Positions 26,301 through 34,088 of a stretch of 64,000 bases of DNA are shown here, in pieces. The position numbers and the translations under genes are program-made. The stretch comes from Verrucomicrobiaceae bacterium UBA1938 (GTDB lineage Bacteria > Verrucomicrobiota > Verrucomicrobiia > Verrucomicrobiales > Verrucomicrobiaceae). Numbering within the stretch: position 1 is the stretch's first letter; each line of letters opens with the position of its first letter. The DNA lies in NCBI GenBank assembly GCA_002336895.1, contig DDFC01000042.1, positions 62,001 through 126,000 of the forward strand, read 5' to 3'. A model generated the notes under the pieces. The model searched no databases. It was not told where the DNA came from and saw only the letters and a program-made list of their open reading frames with translations.

Positions 26301-28526
26301 GGTGCCGAGGTCAAACAGCAGCACCGTGCTGTCATTGAGGGTCAGGTTGCCACCCACGGTGAGGGTGCCGGTGCTGCCTGCGGTGAGGGCATTGCCGATG
26401 ATCAGGGTGCTGCCTGTGGCTGCGGTGAGGCTGCCACCCACGCTGCCTGCGTAGGCAAACGTGGCGCCATTGGCCACGGTGACGGCGGTGTTTCCCAGGG
26501 TGCCGGTGACATTCAGCGTGCCTGCATTGACGGTGGTGGCTCCGGTGTAGCTGCTGGTGCCGGAGAGCGTCCACAGGCCGGTGCCGTTCTTGGTCAGGCT
26601 GGCGATGTTGGTGGCGTCCATGCCTGCGGCGAGGCTGCCGGTGCCCGCGCCGGTGAGGGTGAGCGCCTTGCTGCCGCCGGAGCCGACGATGGCGGTGGTG
26701 CTGGTCAGCGCCAGGCTGCCGCTGTCTGAGGAGATGGTGGTATTGGCCGTGAGGGTGAGTGCGCCGCCAAAGGTGTTGGTGCCGCTCACATTCACCAGCG
26801 CACCATTCTGCCCGGTGGCACCGGTGCCTGCCAGGGAGAGCGCCTCGGCACCCACGCTGATGTTGTTCTGGATCTGCAGCGTGGCACCGCTGGCCACCAC
26901 GGTGCCGGCATTGGCGGCGGAGGGGACGGTTTCACTGGAGAGCACCGCGCCGAGGGCGTTGCTGTTGCGGATGTTCAGGATGCCGGCGCTGACGGTGGTC
27001 TGCAGCGCGTAGGTGTTGGCCCCGGAGAGAGTCCAGGTGCCGGTGCCGGTCTTGATGATCTGCATGTTCACGATGGCGGAGGCATTGCCGGTGGTGCCGC
27101 CGATCTGCCCTTGGATCTCGCCATTGCCAGCACCTGTCAGCGTGAGGTCGGAGTAGTTTGCCGCAGAGGAGGTGGTGTTGGTCGTGTTGAGGCGCACGCC
27201 GCTGGTCAGGGTGAGCGTCTGGCCTGCGGTCATCACATTGATGATGCCGCGTCCGGTGTTGCCGGTGGCGCTGTTTTGCATGACAATGAGGCGGTCCGTG
27301 GAGGTGGAGACCCCCGTGTATTCAAAGCGGCCGACGGTGGCGCTGGCCTGCCCCAGGGTGATATTGCCGGTGTTGCCGACGGCGGAGTTCACGCCGTTGT
27401 TGAAGATGGTGGCCGCCTGGAAAGCACCGTCTGAGATCGAGAGGTTTCCTTTGAAGGAATTGTTGTTGTTGTTGAGAAACACGGTGCCGCCATCGGTGCG
27501 GGAGATGCCGCTGTTGCCGGAGATGAGGCCGTTGATGATGAAGTTCTGGGTGCCACGGAAGGTGATGCCCGCCGCCACGGTGCCATTGAGGGTGAGCGCG
27601 CCGGTGCCGTTGTTGTAAAAGAGGCCGGTGCCGATGATGGCGCGGTCTGTGGAGGCGGCGCCGCCCGTGTATTTCACGTGGGAGTTTGTGCCCGTGTCGA
27701 GGGTGCTGCCCGCGCCGATGGAGCTGTTCACTCCTGCATTGGCGATGCTGGTGAAGATGAGCGTGCCTGCGTTGACGCTGGTGTTGCCGGTGTAGCTGTT
27801 GTTGTTGTTCGTCAGCTTCCACACGCCGAGCTGGCCGCCCGAGCCGGTGATGCTCACGCTCAGGCTGGCGGCCTGTCCGTTGGAGATGAGGCCGTTCATC
27901 ACGTTGGCGGTGGTGTCGTCGCTGCGGTTGCCGGTGGTGGCGGTGAAATTCAGCGTGATGCTGCCCGTGGTGTCGCCGCCGCTGATGTTCCCGTTGATGA
28001 TCATCTTGTACGGGTTCGAGTCATTCGTCGGCGTGGAGGTGGAGTTGTTGGTAAAGGTGAAGCTGCCATTGCCGGAGTTGCTGGTGGGCTCCAGCACCAT
28101 CGGGGCGTTCAGCGTCACAGAGGCGGTGTTGCCGGAGTTCATCACCACGGAGCCGCCGCTGCTCAGCAGCAGGCTTTCTCCCGCATTGGTGCCAGCGCTG
28201 CCGATCGTCATGGCGCCAGAGGCACCCGAGGCAAAGACGAGGCTGCGCAGATTCCGCCCGGCATCGATCGTGATGGCGGTGGTGCCCAGGGGTCCGCCAA
28301 AGGTGGCGGTGTCAGCATTGGTCGTGCCCGTGAGCGCTCCCGGTGCCGTGCCGCCGCCCCAGTTGGTGCCGGTGGACCATGCCTGCGTGCCGGTGCCGCC
28401 AGACCAGGTGGCGTCTGCAGCACGGCTGCCACACGGATGGTGCAGCAGGGAAAAAAGTGCCAGGGCGTGGAGGATGAAGCAAAAGGCGTGGCGATGAGGC
28501 TGCCTTTTGAGTCGCAGAGTACTCAT
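23388..28526 (-). CDS. Giant PEP-CTERM protein made of autotransporter-associated beta-strand repeats
   Basis: A 1712-residue secreted protein. A signal peptide (to about residue 36, ending SRA) is followed by ATWSGGTGTQAWSTGTNWGGG, the usual opening of this class. The body is low-complexity Gly/Thr/Asn/Ser-rich and contains many degenerate repeats of the type GTWTLSGANTY...TTVSAGILNI, which form a beta-helix. The C-terminus is a PEP-CTERM sorting signal: VPEP, a hydrophobic helix, then RRRRK. Such proteins are processed by exosortase and anchored at or released from the outer surface; roles in adhesion or matrix are presumed. No exosortase gene is in the window. There is no autotransporter barrel despite the repeat name. 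Confidence 0.9.
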   Translation of the reverse strand: MSTLRLKRQPHRHAFCFILHALALFSLLHHPCGSRAADATWSGGTGTQAWSTGTNWGGGTAPGALTGTTNADTATFGGPLGTTAITIDAGRNLRSLVFASGASGAMTIGSAGTNAGESLLLSSGGSVVMNSGNTASVTLNAPMVLEPTSNSGNGSFTFTNNSTSTPTNDSNPYKMIINGNISGGDTTGSITLNFTATTGNRSDDTTANVMNGLISNGQAASLSVSITGSGGQLGVWKLTNNNNSYTGNTSVNAGTLIFTSIANAGVNSSIGAGSTLDTGTNSHVKYTGGAASTDRAIIGTGLFYNNGTGALTLNGTVAAGITFRGTQNFIINGLISGNSGISRTDGGTVFLNNNNNSFKGNLSISDGAFQAATIFNNGVNSAVGNTGNITLGQASATVGRFEYTGVSTSTDRLIVMQNSATGNTGRGIINVMTAGQTLTLTSGVRLNTTNTTSSAANYSDLTLTGAGNGEIQGQIGGTTGNASAIVNMQIIKTGTGTWTLSGANTYALQTTVSAGILNIRNSNALGAVLSSETVPSAANAGTVVASGATLQIQNNISVGAEALSLAGTGATGQNGALVNVSGTNTFGGALTLTANTTISSDSGSLALTSTTAIVGSGGSKALTLTGAGTGSLAAGMDATNIASLTKNGTGLWTLSGTSSYTGATTVNAGTLNVTGTLGNTAVTVANGATFAYAGSVGGSLTAATGSTLIIGNALTAGSTGTLTVGGNLTLNDSTVLLFDLGTTSDLIQANGSTITLDGIVRVTTGAGFAAGTYKLIGYTGTLTDNGLVAQMLAGYNLTISVDTVNKAVNLTATAISAQYWDGADTAPDGTVDGGNGVWTNAGTNWTLADGSNNASWTGSVEKIAVFGGAAGGTVQVQDAVAVNGLQFAENYTLAAAGGQVQISSSTTEVRVDTGVTATVAAPVTGTGGINKTGDGTLNFTAATGSNTYTGPTLITSGTLKIGATDTLPVATALTIGSGSFTGALDLSTASQRVGSLQVASNNATLSSTVTIGAGQTLQVNGAFSTGVAGNVKIQTRAVFTGGGSLVVNAAAANFEAGLQTVTSQTAANALPGSPTPFDSNIYANTTTTDFSGLGSFSATVSEFRVGYGINNNSTLNLSDTSNSITAGTVQIANSNGFNSGSANLILGAGTTTISTDTINIGVSKGVGTIKFASQTAGSAGTVVIGGKTGATTNIIVGSSLTTSTGASPTGTLDLRGHTATITAGALTIGKRSSDGAGGAAGFVYFDGGTFTANSVEIGTMSGNAGTSSPGPTASGQLTISGGTFTVNSGGSFVLATYANTNTFGIATATLTISGGTLVSNVNITEGGGAGATTSNTQSTIALTGGTLDMTGHSIGDATNTINTLTLASGTLKDVREINGGGAVTKTTTGTLVLLGTNAYSGTTTISAGTLQAGNGGTSGTLGTGSIVNSATLAFNRSDLLTVNNSISGNGVVNQTGTGTTVMSGPSTYSGQTTVSAGTLMVNNAYAGPDSATGSGAVQVSAGATLGGNGNIGGSVTLAANATLAPGGNAATIAAGTAGVSTQIGTVQIGGSLTASASSIISLQLSSGDTSLVPTFDPNTSRLTGVSGTASAGGNDRIIVGGTLTLDAASTINVTLGSSFTPAYQAVFDLVDWTGASISLSYYDSGTGIRLGGSADNGSYALDLPDLTVYNSSWFWDVSQFGTTGVIAIVPEPSRALLLLGGLLCLGLRRRRK

Positions 28527-28768
28527 GGGGAATTTTTTTGGGGGGGCGCTCCACGCAGGGCGCAGAGCAGGGTGGGGGCTTATTCGTTACCCCAAAAACC
28601 ACACGAGTTCAAAAAATGAGTGTGTCAGACCGTGCATGTGGTGGAAAATACCACGCCGTTTTGCGTGCGAGGCTTAGCAGGTGGAGCCTCAGACAGCCAT
28701 GGCTGATGCATGCTGACCTCCGATGAATTCCTCCCGATGTATCCGTCACTTGACGATCTGAGATGAAA

Positions 28769-28843
28769 TGGTGCGCGGTGCAGGGTTCGAACCTGCGACC
28801 CCTGCCGTGTGAAGGCAGTGCTCTACCGCTGAGCTAACCGCGC
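28769..28843 (-). tRNA. tRNA-Val (anticodon CAC)
   Basis: Read on the minus strand, the 75-nt unit starts GCGCGGTTAGCTCAGCGGTA and folds as a cloverleaf: acceptor GCGCGGT/ACCGCGC, D-loop AGCGGTA, anticodon stem CTGCC/GGCAG around TTCACAC, and T-arm with GGTTCGAACC. The anticodon is CAC, reading the valine codon GTG. The 3' CCA is encoded (28769-28771). Confidence 0.95.
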
Positions 28844-29145
28844 GGAAGTTGTGGGGAGGCAGTCTTTAAGCGGGCTTCAGCATCAGGGCAACCAGAATTT
28901 GCGTCCGGGTGCGGTTGTTTGCGGAATTTTGGAGCCTCCTGCGACTTTCATCCATGTGTACAGCCAAGACGTCATTGGAGCGCGGGCCTCCGAGCCCTCA
29001 GCAGGTCGTCCGCTTCAAACGTGTGTTTTTTGAGGTCCAGTGCCGCTATGCCCACTGCGAGCGATGGGGCGGATATGGGAAGTGCGGAGTCGTGGATGAG
29101 CGCGGGGTGCTGCGGACTCGGAGGCACACGCTCCCAGGCTGTTTC
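28844..29145. other. Gene-free stretch between tRNA-Val and the AraC-type regulator
   Basis: 302 bp with no open frame that looks coding and no clear hairpin. It should contain the tRNA promoter (just right of 28843) and the downstream end of the regulator transcript. Nothing else is seen in it. Confidence 0.5.
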
Positions 29146-29922
29146 TCACGCACGGCGCAGGCGGAACTGGCGCAGGTATTTCAGCGGCGTCATGCCCATG
29201 TGGCGGTGGAAGTGATGAGTGAGGGCGCTCTGGTCGCAGAAGCCGAGATCGCGCGCGACGTCGGCGATGTTGGCTCCCTCGCGCTGGAGGGCCTCGCACG
29301 CGGCCTGGATGCGGAGCTTCATGATGAAGGCCTGCGGGCTGGCGCCGAAGGTCTCGACGAATTTGCGGTGCAGCTGCCGTGGCGAGAGGTGGACGATCTG
29401 CGCCAGCTCGGTGATGGAGACGCCGGTACGGAAGTGATCGCGGATGTAGGAGAGCGCGCGGTCGATCTGCAGGTAGGGCTGGAGCATCTGCTTCTTGCCC
29501 TCAAAGCTCTGCACGGTGCCCATGATGCCGATGACGCGGCCTTTGGCGTCAAAGAGCGGGAGCTTGTTGGTGACAAACCAGTCGGGCAGGCCCTGGTCGG
29601 TGAAGAAGAGCTCCACGATGTTGAGCTGGGCCTTGCCGCTGCTCATGACCTCCACGTCATCGCGGCGGAAGTTTTCCGCCAGGCGCGTGGGGAAGAGGTC
29701 AAAGTCATTCATGCCCACGATGTCCGTTTCGTCGCTGATGCCAAAGCGGTCCATGAAGCGGCGGCTGGCGCACATGAAGCGGAAGTCGCTGTCTTTGGCA
29801 AAGAAGGCGAGGTCCGGCAGGTGGTCAAAGAGCCGGTAGAATGGAGTGTCCGCACTGACGCGACGGATGAAGCGTTCGCGCAGTGCGGCGGGGGATTCGG
29901 GGCGTGGCGATGGACTGCTCAC
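29146..29922 (-). CDS. PAS-domain AraC-family transcriptional regulator
   Basis: 258 residues: an N-terminal PAS sensor (about 25-140; FYRLFDHLPDLAFFAKDSDFRFM...RFGISDETDIVGMNDFDLFP) joined to an AraC-type double helix-turn-helix (about 160-255; LSPRQLHRKFVETFGASPQAFIMKLRIQAAC, then GFCDQSALTHHFHRHMGMTPLKYLRQ). This PAS-AraC layout is common in PVC bacteria, often near carbohydrate genes. It lies 22 bp upstream of the TonB receptor stop, same strand, and may be co-transcribed with it or independently controlled. Signal and targets are unknown. Confidence 0.9.
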   Translation of the reverse strand: MSSPSPRPESPAALRERFIRRVSADTPFYRLFDHLPDLAFFAKDSDFRFMCASRRFMDRFGISDETDIVGMNDFDLFPTRLAENFRRDDVEVMSSGKAQLNIVELFFTDQGLPDWFVTNKLPLFDAKGRVIGIMGTVQSFEGKKQMLQPYLQIDRALSYIRDHFRTGVSITELAQIVHLSPRQLHRKFVETFGASPQAFIMKLRIQAACEALQREGANIADVARDLGFCDQSALTHHFHRHMGMTPLKYLRQFRLRRA

Positions 29923-29944
29923 GCCCCAGTGTCAACCATGCGGA

Positions 29945-31882
29945 TCAAAAGCGCAAACGCAGCCCGGCGTAGGCACCGGTGCTCATGACCGGGTAGCCGG
30001 GGATCTCGTAGTAGGGCTGGCCGAGGAGGTTTTCCACGCGGGCGAAGACATCGAGGTGCTCGTTCACACGCCAGTTGGCGGAGAGGCGCACGCTGAGGTA
30101 GTCCTTCTGATTGGTCTGCGCAAAGGTGACGGGATCGAAGTCCTCGCGGTCGATCACGTAGATGGCACCGAGATTGAAGGTCACATCCTTCACCGGCTGG
30201 AAGCGGATGCTGCCGGAGATGCTGTGGCGCGGGCGGCGCACGAGGCGGGCCATGTTCGTGTTGTCATACGCGTCCAGGTAGGTGTAGCTGAGGTTCAGGC
30301 CAAACATGGCGCAGGGGTTCCAGTCCAGACCGCTCTCCAGTCCCTGGGTGGTGGCGGAGCCCACGGCCACGGGGATGAAGAACGGCGGCAGGTACTGGTA
30401 GGTGTCCCGCAGGTCATTGCGGAAGAAGGTGGCGCTGAGGCTGAGCTTGTTTTTAAACAGGGGCTGCATGATGCCAGCCTCGTAGCCGCGGCTGCGCTCG
30501 GGGTTCACGAGGGCGGGGTTTCCACCAAAGACGGGCGTGAGATCCTGCGGTGTGGGCGGGGTGTAGGCGGTGCCGTAGTTGGCATGCAGCACGGTGCCCA
30601 CCACCGGCACGCGGTAGCTCACGCCGCTTCGCCAGGTGAAGGCGTTGTTGAAGTCGGAGTATTTGTCGTAGCGGATGCCGTTGGTGAGGTTGAAGCCCTT
30701 GAAGAGCTCGGCCTGCGACTGCAGGAAGAAGGCGTAGTTTGTCTGCGCCTGGGAGATGTCCAGCATCTGCGCCGTGTCATTGTAGCGGCTGATCTTCTGG
30801 TCCTGAAACCACGCCCCGGCGGTGATCGTCCACCCGTCGGTGATTTTCACGACGCTTTTGTATTCCAGGAAGTCCGTGCGGGAGCTGCTGCGGTTGTTGG
30901 GATTGAAGAAGCCGCCCATGCCTGTGGCCACCTGCCGGAACTGGCTGTGGGAGAAGGTGAGGGACTGCGTCCATTTGCTTGTGGTATTCCATACCAGACG
31001 CGGGGAGATGCTCCAGAACTCCGAGAGCAGACGCGCGTCCGGGTCCACGGCATAGACGGTGCCGGGCGTGCCGACGCTGGCGGTGTAGTAGCGGGTGTCC
31101 AGGTCAAAGCGCAGGCTGTCGGCCAGCTGGTAGCCCACCTTGCCTGCGAGGCTGCTCTGCCGGAACTGGCTGTTCTCGCGCTGGCCCTGCATGTCGGTGC
31201 GGCTGGCTTCGAGTCCCCAGTCGAGATTGCCGATGGCGCCGAGGGAGCTGATGCCCTCGCGTGTGGTGCCGTAGCTGCCGGCTTCGGCGTAGGCGGTGGT
31301 CCGGGGCTTCTCCAGTCCTTTGCCGCTGCGGGTGATGACATTGATCACACCACCCATGGTGCGGCCGCCGTAGAGGCTGGCGGCGGGGCCGCGCAGCACC
31401 TCGATGCGCTCCACATTGTCCAGCGCCATGGTTTCGAGATTGAAGGAGCCTGCGAGGTTCGCGGGCAGAGGGCGGCCATCGATCATCAAGGCGGTGTCCT
31501 TGGTGGTGGTGCCGCGTGTCATCACCGTGGCCACATTGCCAGGGACGCCGGGGGTGGCGATGGTCATGCCGGGGACATTGCGCAGGGCATCGACGGCAAA
31601 GCGGTACTGGTTTTCCTCGATCTTCCTGCGGTCGATCACGGTCACGCTGCTGGCGGTGCGCCAGGACTCTGTGTCAGACATCGTCGCGGTGATGACGACT
31701 TCGGGGATGTCAGCGGCGGCGGTGCTGGCAGGTTCCGCCGGCTTCTGCTGTGCCTGCTTTTGCGGCTGTTTCTTCGTCTGGGGCTGGGCGGGCGTCTGGG
31801 CCGCGCTGAGCTGGATGGCGGCTAGGAGCGCCACCGTGATCGCGGCACAGGGGCGGCGACCAGAGGTTTTCTGGAGGTACAT
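29945..31882 (-). CDS. TonB-dependent receptor, probably for cobalamin or a corrinoid (BtuB-like)
   Basis: A 645-residue outer-membrane receptor. The signal peptide covers about residues 1-28 (ATG at 31882 chosen for it). A Gln/Lys/Pro-rich linker leads to a TonB box-like VVITATMSD, then the plug domain (SSVTVIDRRKIEENQ; LRGPAASLYGGRTMGGVINVIT) and a 22-strand-type barrel ending GAYAGLRLRF with terminal phenylalanine. It imports a large ligand using TonB energy. The 5' leader contains a cobalamin riboswitch (32070-32170), which is the main reason to predict cobalamin as the ligand. No BtuCDF transporter genes are nearby. Only barrel proteins of this family are expected to show this plug pattern. 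Confidence 0.88.
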   Translation of the reverse strand: MYLQKTSGRRPCAAITVALLAAIQLSAAQTPAQPQTKKQPQKQAQQKPAEPASTAAADIPEVVITATMSDTESWRTASSVTVIDRRKIEENQYRFAVDALRNVPGMTIATPGVPGNVATVMTRGTTTKDTALMIDGRPLPANLAGSFNLETMALDNVERIEVLRGPAASLYGGRTMGGVINVITRSGKGLEKPRTTAYAEAGSYGTTREGISSLGAIGNLDWGLEASRTDMQGQRENSQFRQSSLAGKVGYQLADSLRFDLDTRYYTASVGTPGTVYAVDPDARLLSEFWSISPRLVWNTTSKWTQSLTFSHSQFRQVATGMGGFFNPNNRSSSRTDFLEYKSVVKITDGWTITAGAWFQDQKISRYNDTAQMLDISQAQTNYAFFLQSQAELFKGFNLTNGIRYDKYSDFNNAFTWRSGVSYRVPVVGTVLHANYGTAYTPPTPQDLTPVFGGNPALVNPERSRGYEAGIMQPLFKNKLSLSATFFRNDLRDTYQYLPPFFIPVAVGSATTQGLESGLDWNPCAMFGLNLSYTYLDAYDNTNMARLVRRPRHSISGSIRFQPVKDVTFNLGAIYVIDREDFDPVTFAQTNQKDYLSVRLSANWRVNEHLDVFARVENLLGQPYYEIPGYPVMSTGAYAGLRLRF

Positions 31883-32069
31883 GTCGTGGGTTTGTTCATT
31901 GGTTCGATGAAACATCCGTGTGCGCCGTGAGGTGTGACGGATGTGCTTGTTCGCAGCGAGATGTTCGGACTCCGGGTGTGTGCGGTGGTGTGATCCACCG
32001 CGCCTCGCCTCCGCCTTCACCAAGGGATTGCTCCCCGATTGGCCTTGCTCCATGCCTGAGAGGCATGAA

Positions 32070-32170
32070 TGGAGGTCTGTGACCCGATACCGCAGCGCCA
32101 CTGTGGCCGGTTCTCACGGCCTTCCCTGCATCTGCGAACGGCTGCACGGTGCACTCGCACCCTGCAGATA
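32070..32170 (-). promoter_or_regulatory. Cobalamin riboswitch in the TonB receptor leader
   Basis: On the minus strand the leader carries the conserved cobalamin aptamer order: GGTGC near 32158, GGGAAGGCCGTGAGAACC from 32126, a GC-rich stem with CACAGTGGC, and the B12-box-like GGTCACAGACCTCC ending near 32071. A hairpin CATGCCTCTCAGGCATG follows at about 32051-32067 as possible expression platform. It ends about 190 nt before the receptor start codon. High cobalamin would repress the receptor. Assigned from motifs by eye; a covariance-model search would settle it. Confidence 0.75.
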
Positions 32171-32296
32171 AAGAAAACGGAGCGCATCCCGAGGAATGCC
32201 TCCGCCATGAATGCTCCATAGGCCGCTGGCTGAGGCGAGGCAACTGGAAAGTCCGCCTTGCGCACCTGCCCATCTCTGCGCATGCAGAGCGCCTCC

Positions 32297-32926
32297 ATGA
32301 AACGCATTCAAGACGCACGGCTCTACGGCATTGTTGACCTCGGTTATGTGACGGCGGAAAACGTCGTCTCCATGACGGCGCAGCTTTGTGCCGGAGGGGT
32401 GGATGTGCTGCAGCTGCGTGCCAAGAAGCTGGGCGCGCCGGAGATCGAGCGGCTGGCGCGGCTGATGCTGCCGGTGACGCGGGAGCACGGCGTGCCGCTG
32501 GTGATCAATGACCACCTGGAGATCGCCGCCGCTGTGGGCAGCGAGGGCGTGCATGTGGGGCAGGATGACGATGCCGTGGCCAGGGCGCGCGCGGTGGTGG
32601 GGCCGGAGTGCTTTGTGGGGAAGTCCACCCACAGCCTGGCGCAGGCCGTGGCGGCGCAGGCAGAGGGGGCGGACTACATCGGCTTTGGCCCGCTGTATGC
32701 CACGGGGACCAAGCCGGACTACGTGCCCATCGGCCTGCAGGACATCACCGAGGTGCACCGTCTGGTGACGCTGCCGATCTTCTGCATCGGCGGGGTGAAC
32801 GCGGGACGGCTGGACGAAGTGATCTCCGCCGGGGCGCGTCGTGTGGTGGTGGTGTCAGCGTTTCTGCAGGCGGCGGATGTGGCGGACGAGGTGCGGCGGC
32901 TGAAGCAGCGGCTGCCGGTGGGCTGA
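32297..32926 (+). CDS. thiE: Thiamine-phosphate synthase
   Basis: A 209-residue TIM-barrel enzyme that joins hydroxymethylpyrimidine diphosphate and thiazole phosphate to give thiamine phosphate. Recognised by LYGIVDLGYV, VLQLRAKK, PLVINDHLEIAAAVGSEGVHVGQDD, GKSTHSLAQA, DYIGFGPLYATGTKPDY and FCIGGVNAG, covering pyrophosphate and Mg2+ binding loops. ATG at 32297 is preferred; in-frame ATGs at 32282 and 32258 would add 5 and 13 residues without homology. It is divergent from the TonB receptor leader. No TPP riboswitch motif was found in front of it and no other thi genes are adjacent. Confidence 0.92.
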   Translation: MKRIQDARLYGIVDLGYVTAENVVSMTAQLCAGGVDVLQLRAKKLGAPEIERLARLMLPVTREHGVPLVINDHLEIAAAVGSEGVHVGQDDDAVARARAVVGPECFVGKSTHSLAQAVAAQAEGADYIGFGPLYATGTKPDYVPIGLQDITEVHRLVTLPIFCIGGVNAGRLDEVISAGARRVVVVSAFLQAADVADEVRRLKQRLPVG

Positions 32927-32992
32927 GCGGGCAGGAGGAGATGGGCTGGATCTCACATGCCCAACCCCACGCAGGGCGCCGAGGCTTGAGGG

Positions 32993-33102
32993 GAAACTTC
33001 CGCAAATTCCTCAAATTCTGCGGGGGGGTATACGCGCAGGAGCGCGGGCAGGGCTTGCTCATGGGCAGACTTCCCCCATTTCCACGGGAGGGGGGAACAC
33101 GC
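32993..33102 (+). repeat. 105-bp dispersed repeat, copy 1
   Basis: Starts GAAACTTCCGCAAATTC, contains GGGGGGGTATACGCGCAGGA and ends near CCACGGGAGGGGGGAACAC. Its reverse complement recurs at 33872-33976 with roughly nine differences in 105 positions. A degenerate tandem relative (ACTTCCTCAATTTCCTCAAT) follows at 33123-33160. Confidence 0.7.
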
Positions 33103-33453
33103 AGAGAGTCCACCGATGGCGAGACTTCCTCAATTTCCTCAATTTCCTCGGGGGAGGATACGCACGCGGCGGGCCATGGCGGATGTGCCGGAGCGGGTTC
33201 TTTCTTCACGCTGGCTGTAAGATGATCATACAGACTGGTATTTCATGTTAGTGCCGCAGGTGGTTGTCATTGGCACAGTGGCATTCCATTCTGCCACCAA
33301 GGTGCGCTGGCGCTGCATTTCATGTATCGTTATTGCACTGGCAGCCAAGAAAGGCGTACGGGTTTGCCAGGTGTGGGGTGTTTCCTATGCTTGGAGCATG
33401 CTAAACAACAGAATGACTCTGAACACTACTGGCATGACGAGGGCGGCAGCATG

Positions 33454-33478
33454 GTGGTCCGCACAGTCCGCTGTGCGG
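33454..33478 (+). repeat. REP-like hairpin, GTGGTCCGCAC family, copy 1
   Basis: GTGGT followed by a perfect 8-bp hairpin CCGCACAG-TCCG-CTGTGCGG. Related copies are at 33606-33630 (opposite strand, 23 of 25 positions identical) and 52667-52690, where stem bases differ on both sides so that pairing is kept. Confidence 0.65.
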
Positions 33479-33605
33479 CTCGTGCTGCCCAGTGTGCTCT
33501 GTTCTTCCAGATCCTTCGCGTGTGTTCTGCAACGCGCAGCCGGAGATTGGGCTTTGGGTTCCTTCGCAGGGAGATCGTGATTCGCAGCTCAGGGGAGCTT
33601 GCGCG

Positions 33606-33630
33606 CCGCACAGAGGACTGTGCGTACCAC
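33606..33630 (-). repeat. REP-like hairpin, GTGGTCCGCAC family, copy 2
   Basis: Read on the minus strand: GTGGTA followed by the stem CGCACAG-TCCT-CTGTGCG. It faces copy 1 (33454-33478) across 127 bp, forming an inverted pair like a bacterial interspersed mosaic element. Confidence 0.65.
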
Positions 33631-33731
33631 TATGGCGGCATTCGCCGTCCACAGGCAGTGAGAGAAGAGTCTGCCAGATGTGTAAAGAGGATGAGCCTCC
33701 GCGAGCAGCACCTGAGCTTGCCTTTGGCTCG

Positions 33732-33776
33732 CGTGTACACCCCCCCGCTGAATTTGCTGAATTCGCGGAAGTTTCA
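33732..33776 (-). repeat. Partial copy of the 105-bp repeat
   Basis: On the minus strand this gives GAAACTTCCGCGAATTCAGC followed by the G-rich GTGTACACGC end, matching the first 45 bp of the repeat at 32993. The remainder of the unit is absent, so it is a truncated copy. Confidence 0.6.
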
Positions 33777-33833
33777 CTCTTGGCAAACCACGCTGGTATT
33801 TCCTGGCAGGGCATTGATCACGCGCTGGGCAGC

Positions 33834-33855
33834 GGCGGCTGGGGGACCAGCCGCC
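33834..33855. repeat. Mini-palindrome, copy 3
   Basis: GGCGGCTGG-GGGA-CCAGCCGCC, followed by CTACCCGCGCTG. Same loop and same trailing sequence as 23210-23241. Confidence 0.6.
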
Positions 33856-33871
33856 CTACCCGCGCTGCTGT

Positions 33872-33976
33872 GTGTACCCCTCCCGTGGAAACGGGGGAAG
33901 TCTGCCCACGAGCAAGCCCTACCCGCGCTCCTGCGTGTATACCCCCCCGAGGAATTTGCTGAATTTGCGGAAGTTT
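33872..33976 (-). repeat. 105-bp dispersed repeat, copy 2 (inverted)
   Basis: Reverse complement of the repeat at 32993-33102, about 91 % identical by eye. The two copies bracket roughly 770 bp of non-coding sequence. Substitutions are scattered, with the G-run/TATAC core and the GGGCAGACTTCCCCC segment fully kept. Confidence 0.7.
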
Positions 33977-34088
33977 TTCCGGAAGAGGGCGGGGCATGGC
34001 TGGGCGCACGCCAGCCGCAGCCGATGCGGCTGCCCTGCTGCTTCAGAGTTCCAAACCCGGGGGGGCGGAGACCCCGGCACCTGGGGCA

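Larger units (their letters stand above)
32927..34088. other. Gene-free repeat-rich region
   Basis: About 1.16 kb between thiE and the M16 peptidase stop without a believable gene; the open frames crossing it are fragments without start signals, domains or consistent codon use. It contains an inverted pair of about 105-bp repeats (32993-33102 and 33872-33976), two partial copies (33123-33160 and 33732-33776), two hairpins of a third family (33454-33478 and 33606-33630), and one mini-palindrome (33834-33855). The middle part (33216-33440) is lower in GC. Confidence 0.6.

Noticed and set aside
23400..28300. Repeated GTG/GCC-rich DNA suggesting tandem DNA repeats
   Set aside because: Explained by the beta-strand repeats of the PEP-CTERM protein; DNA copies are too diverged for a recent tandem array.
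32070..32290. TPP riboswitch before thiE
   Set aside because: A CTGAGA string occurs on the plus strand, but the other TPP-box elements are missing; the same region fits the cobalamin aptamer on the minus strand.
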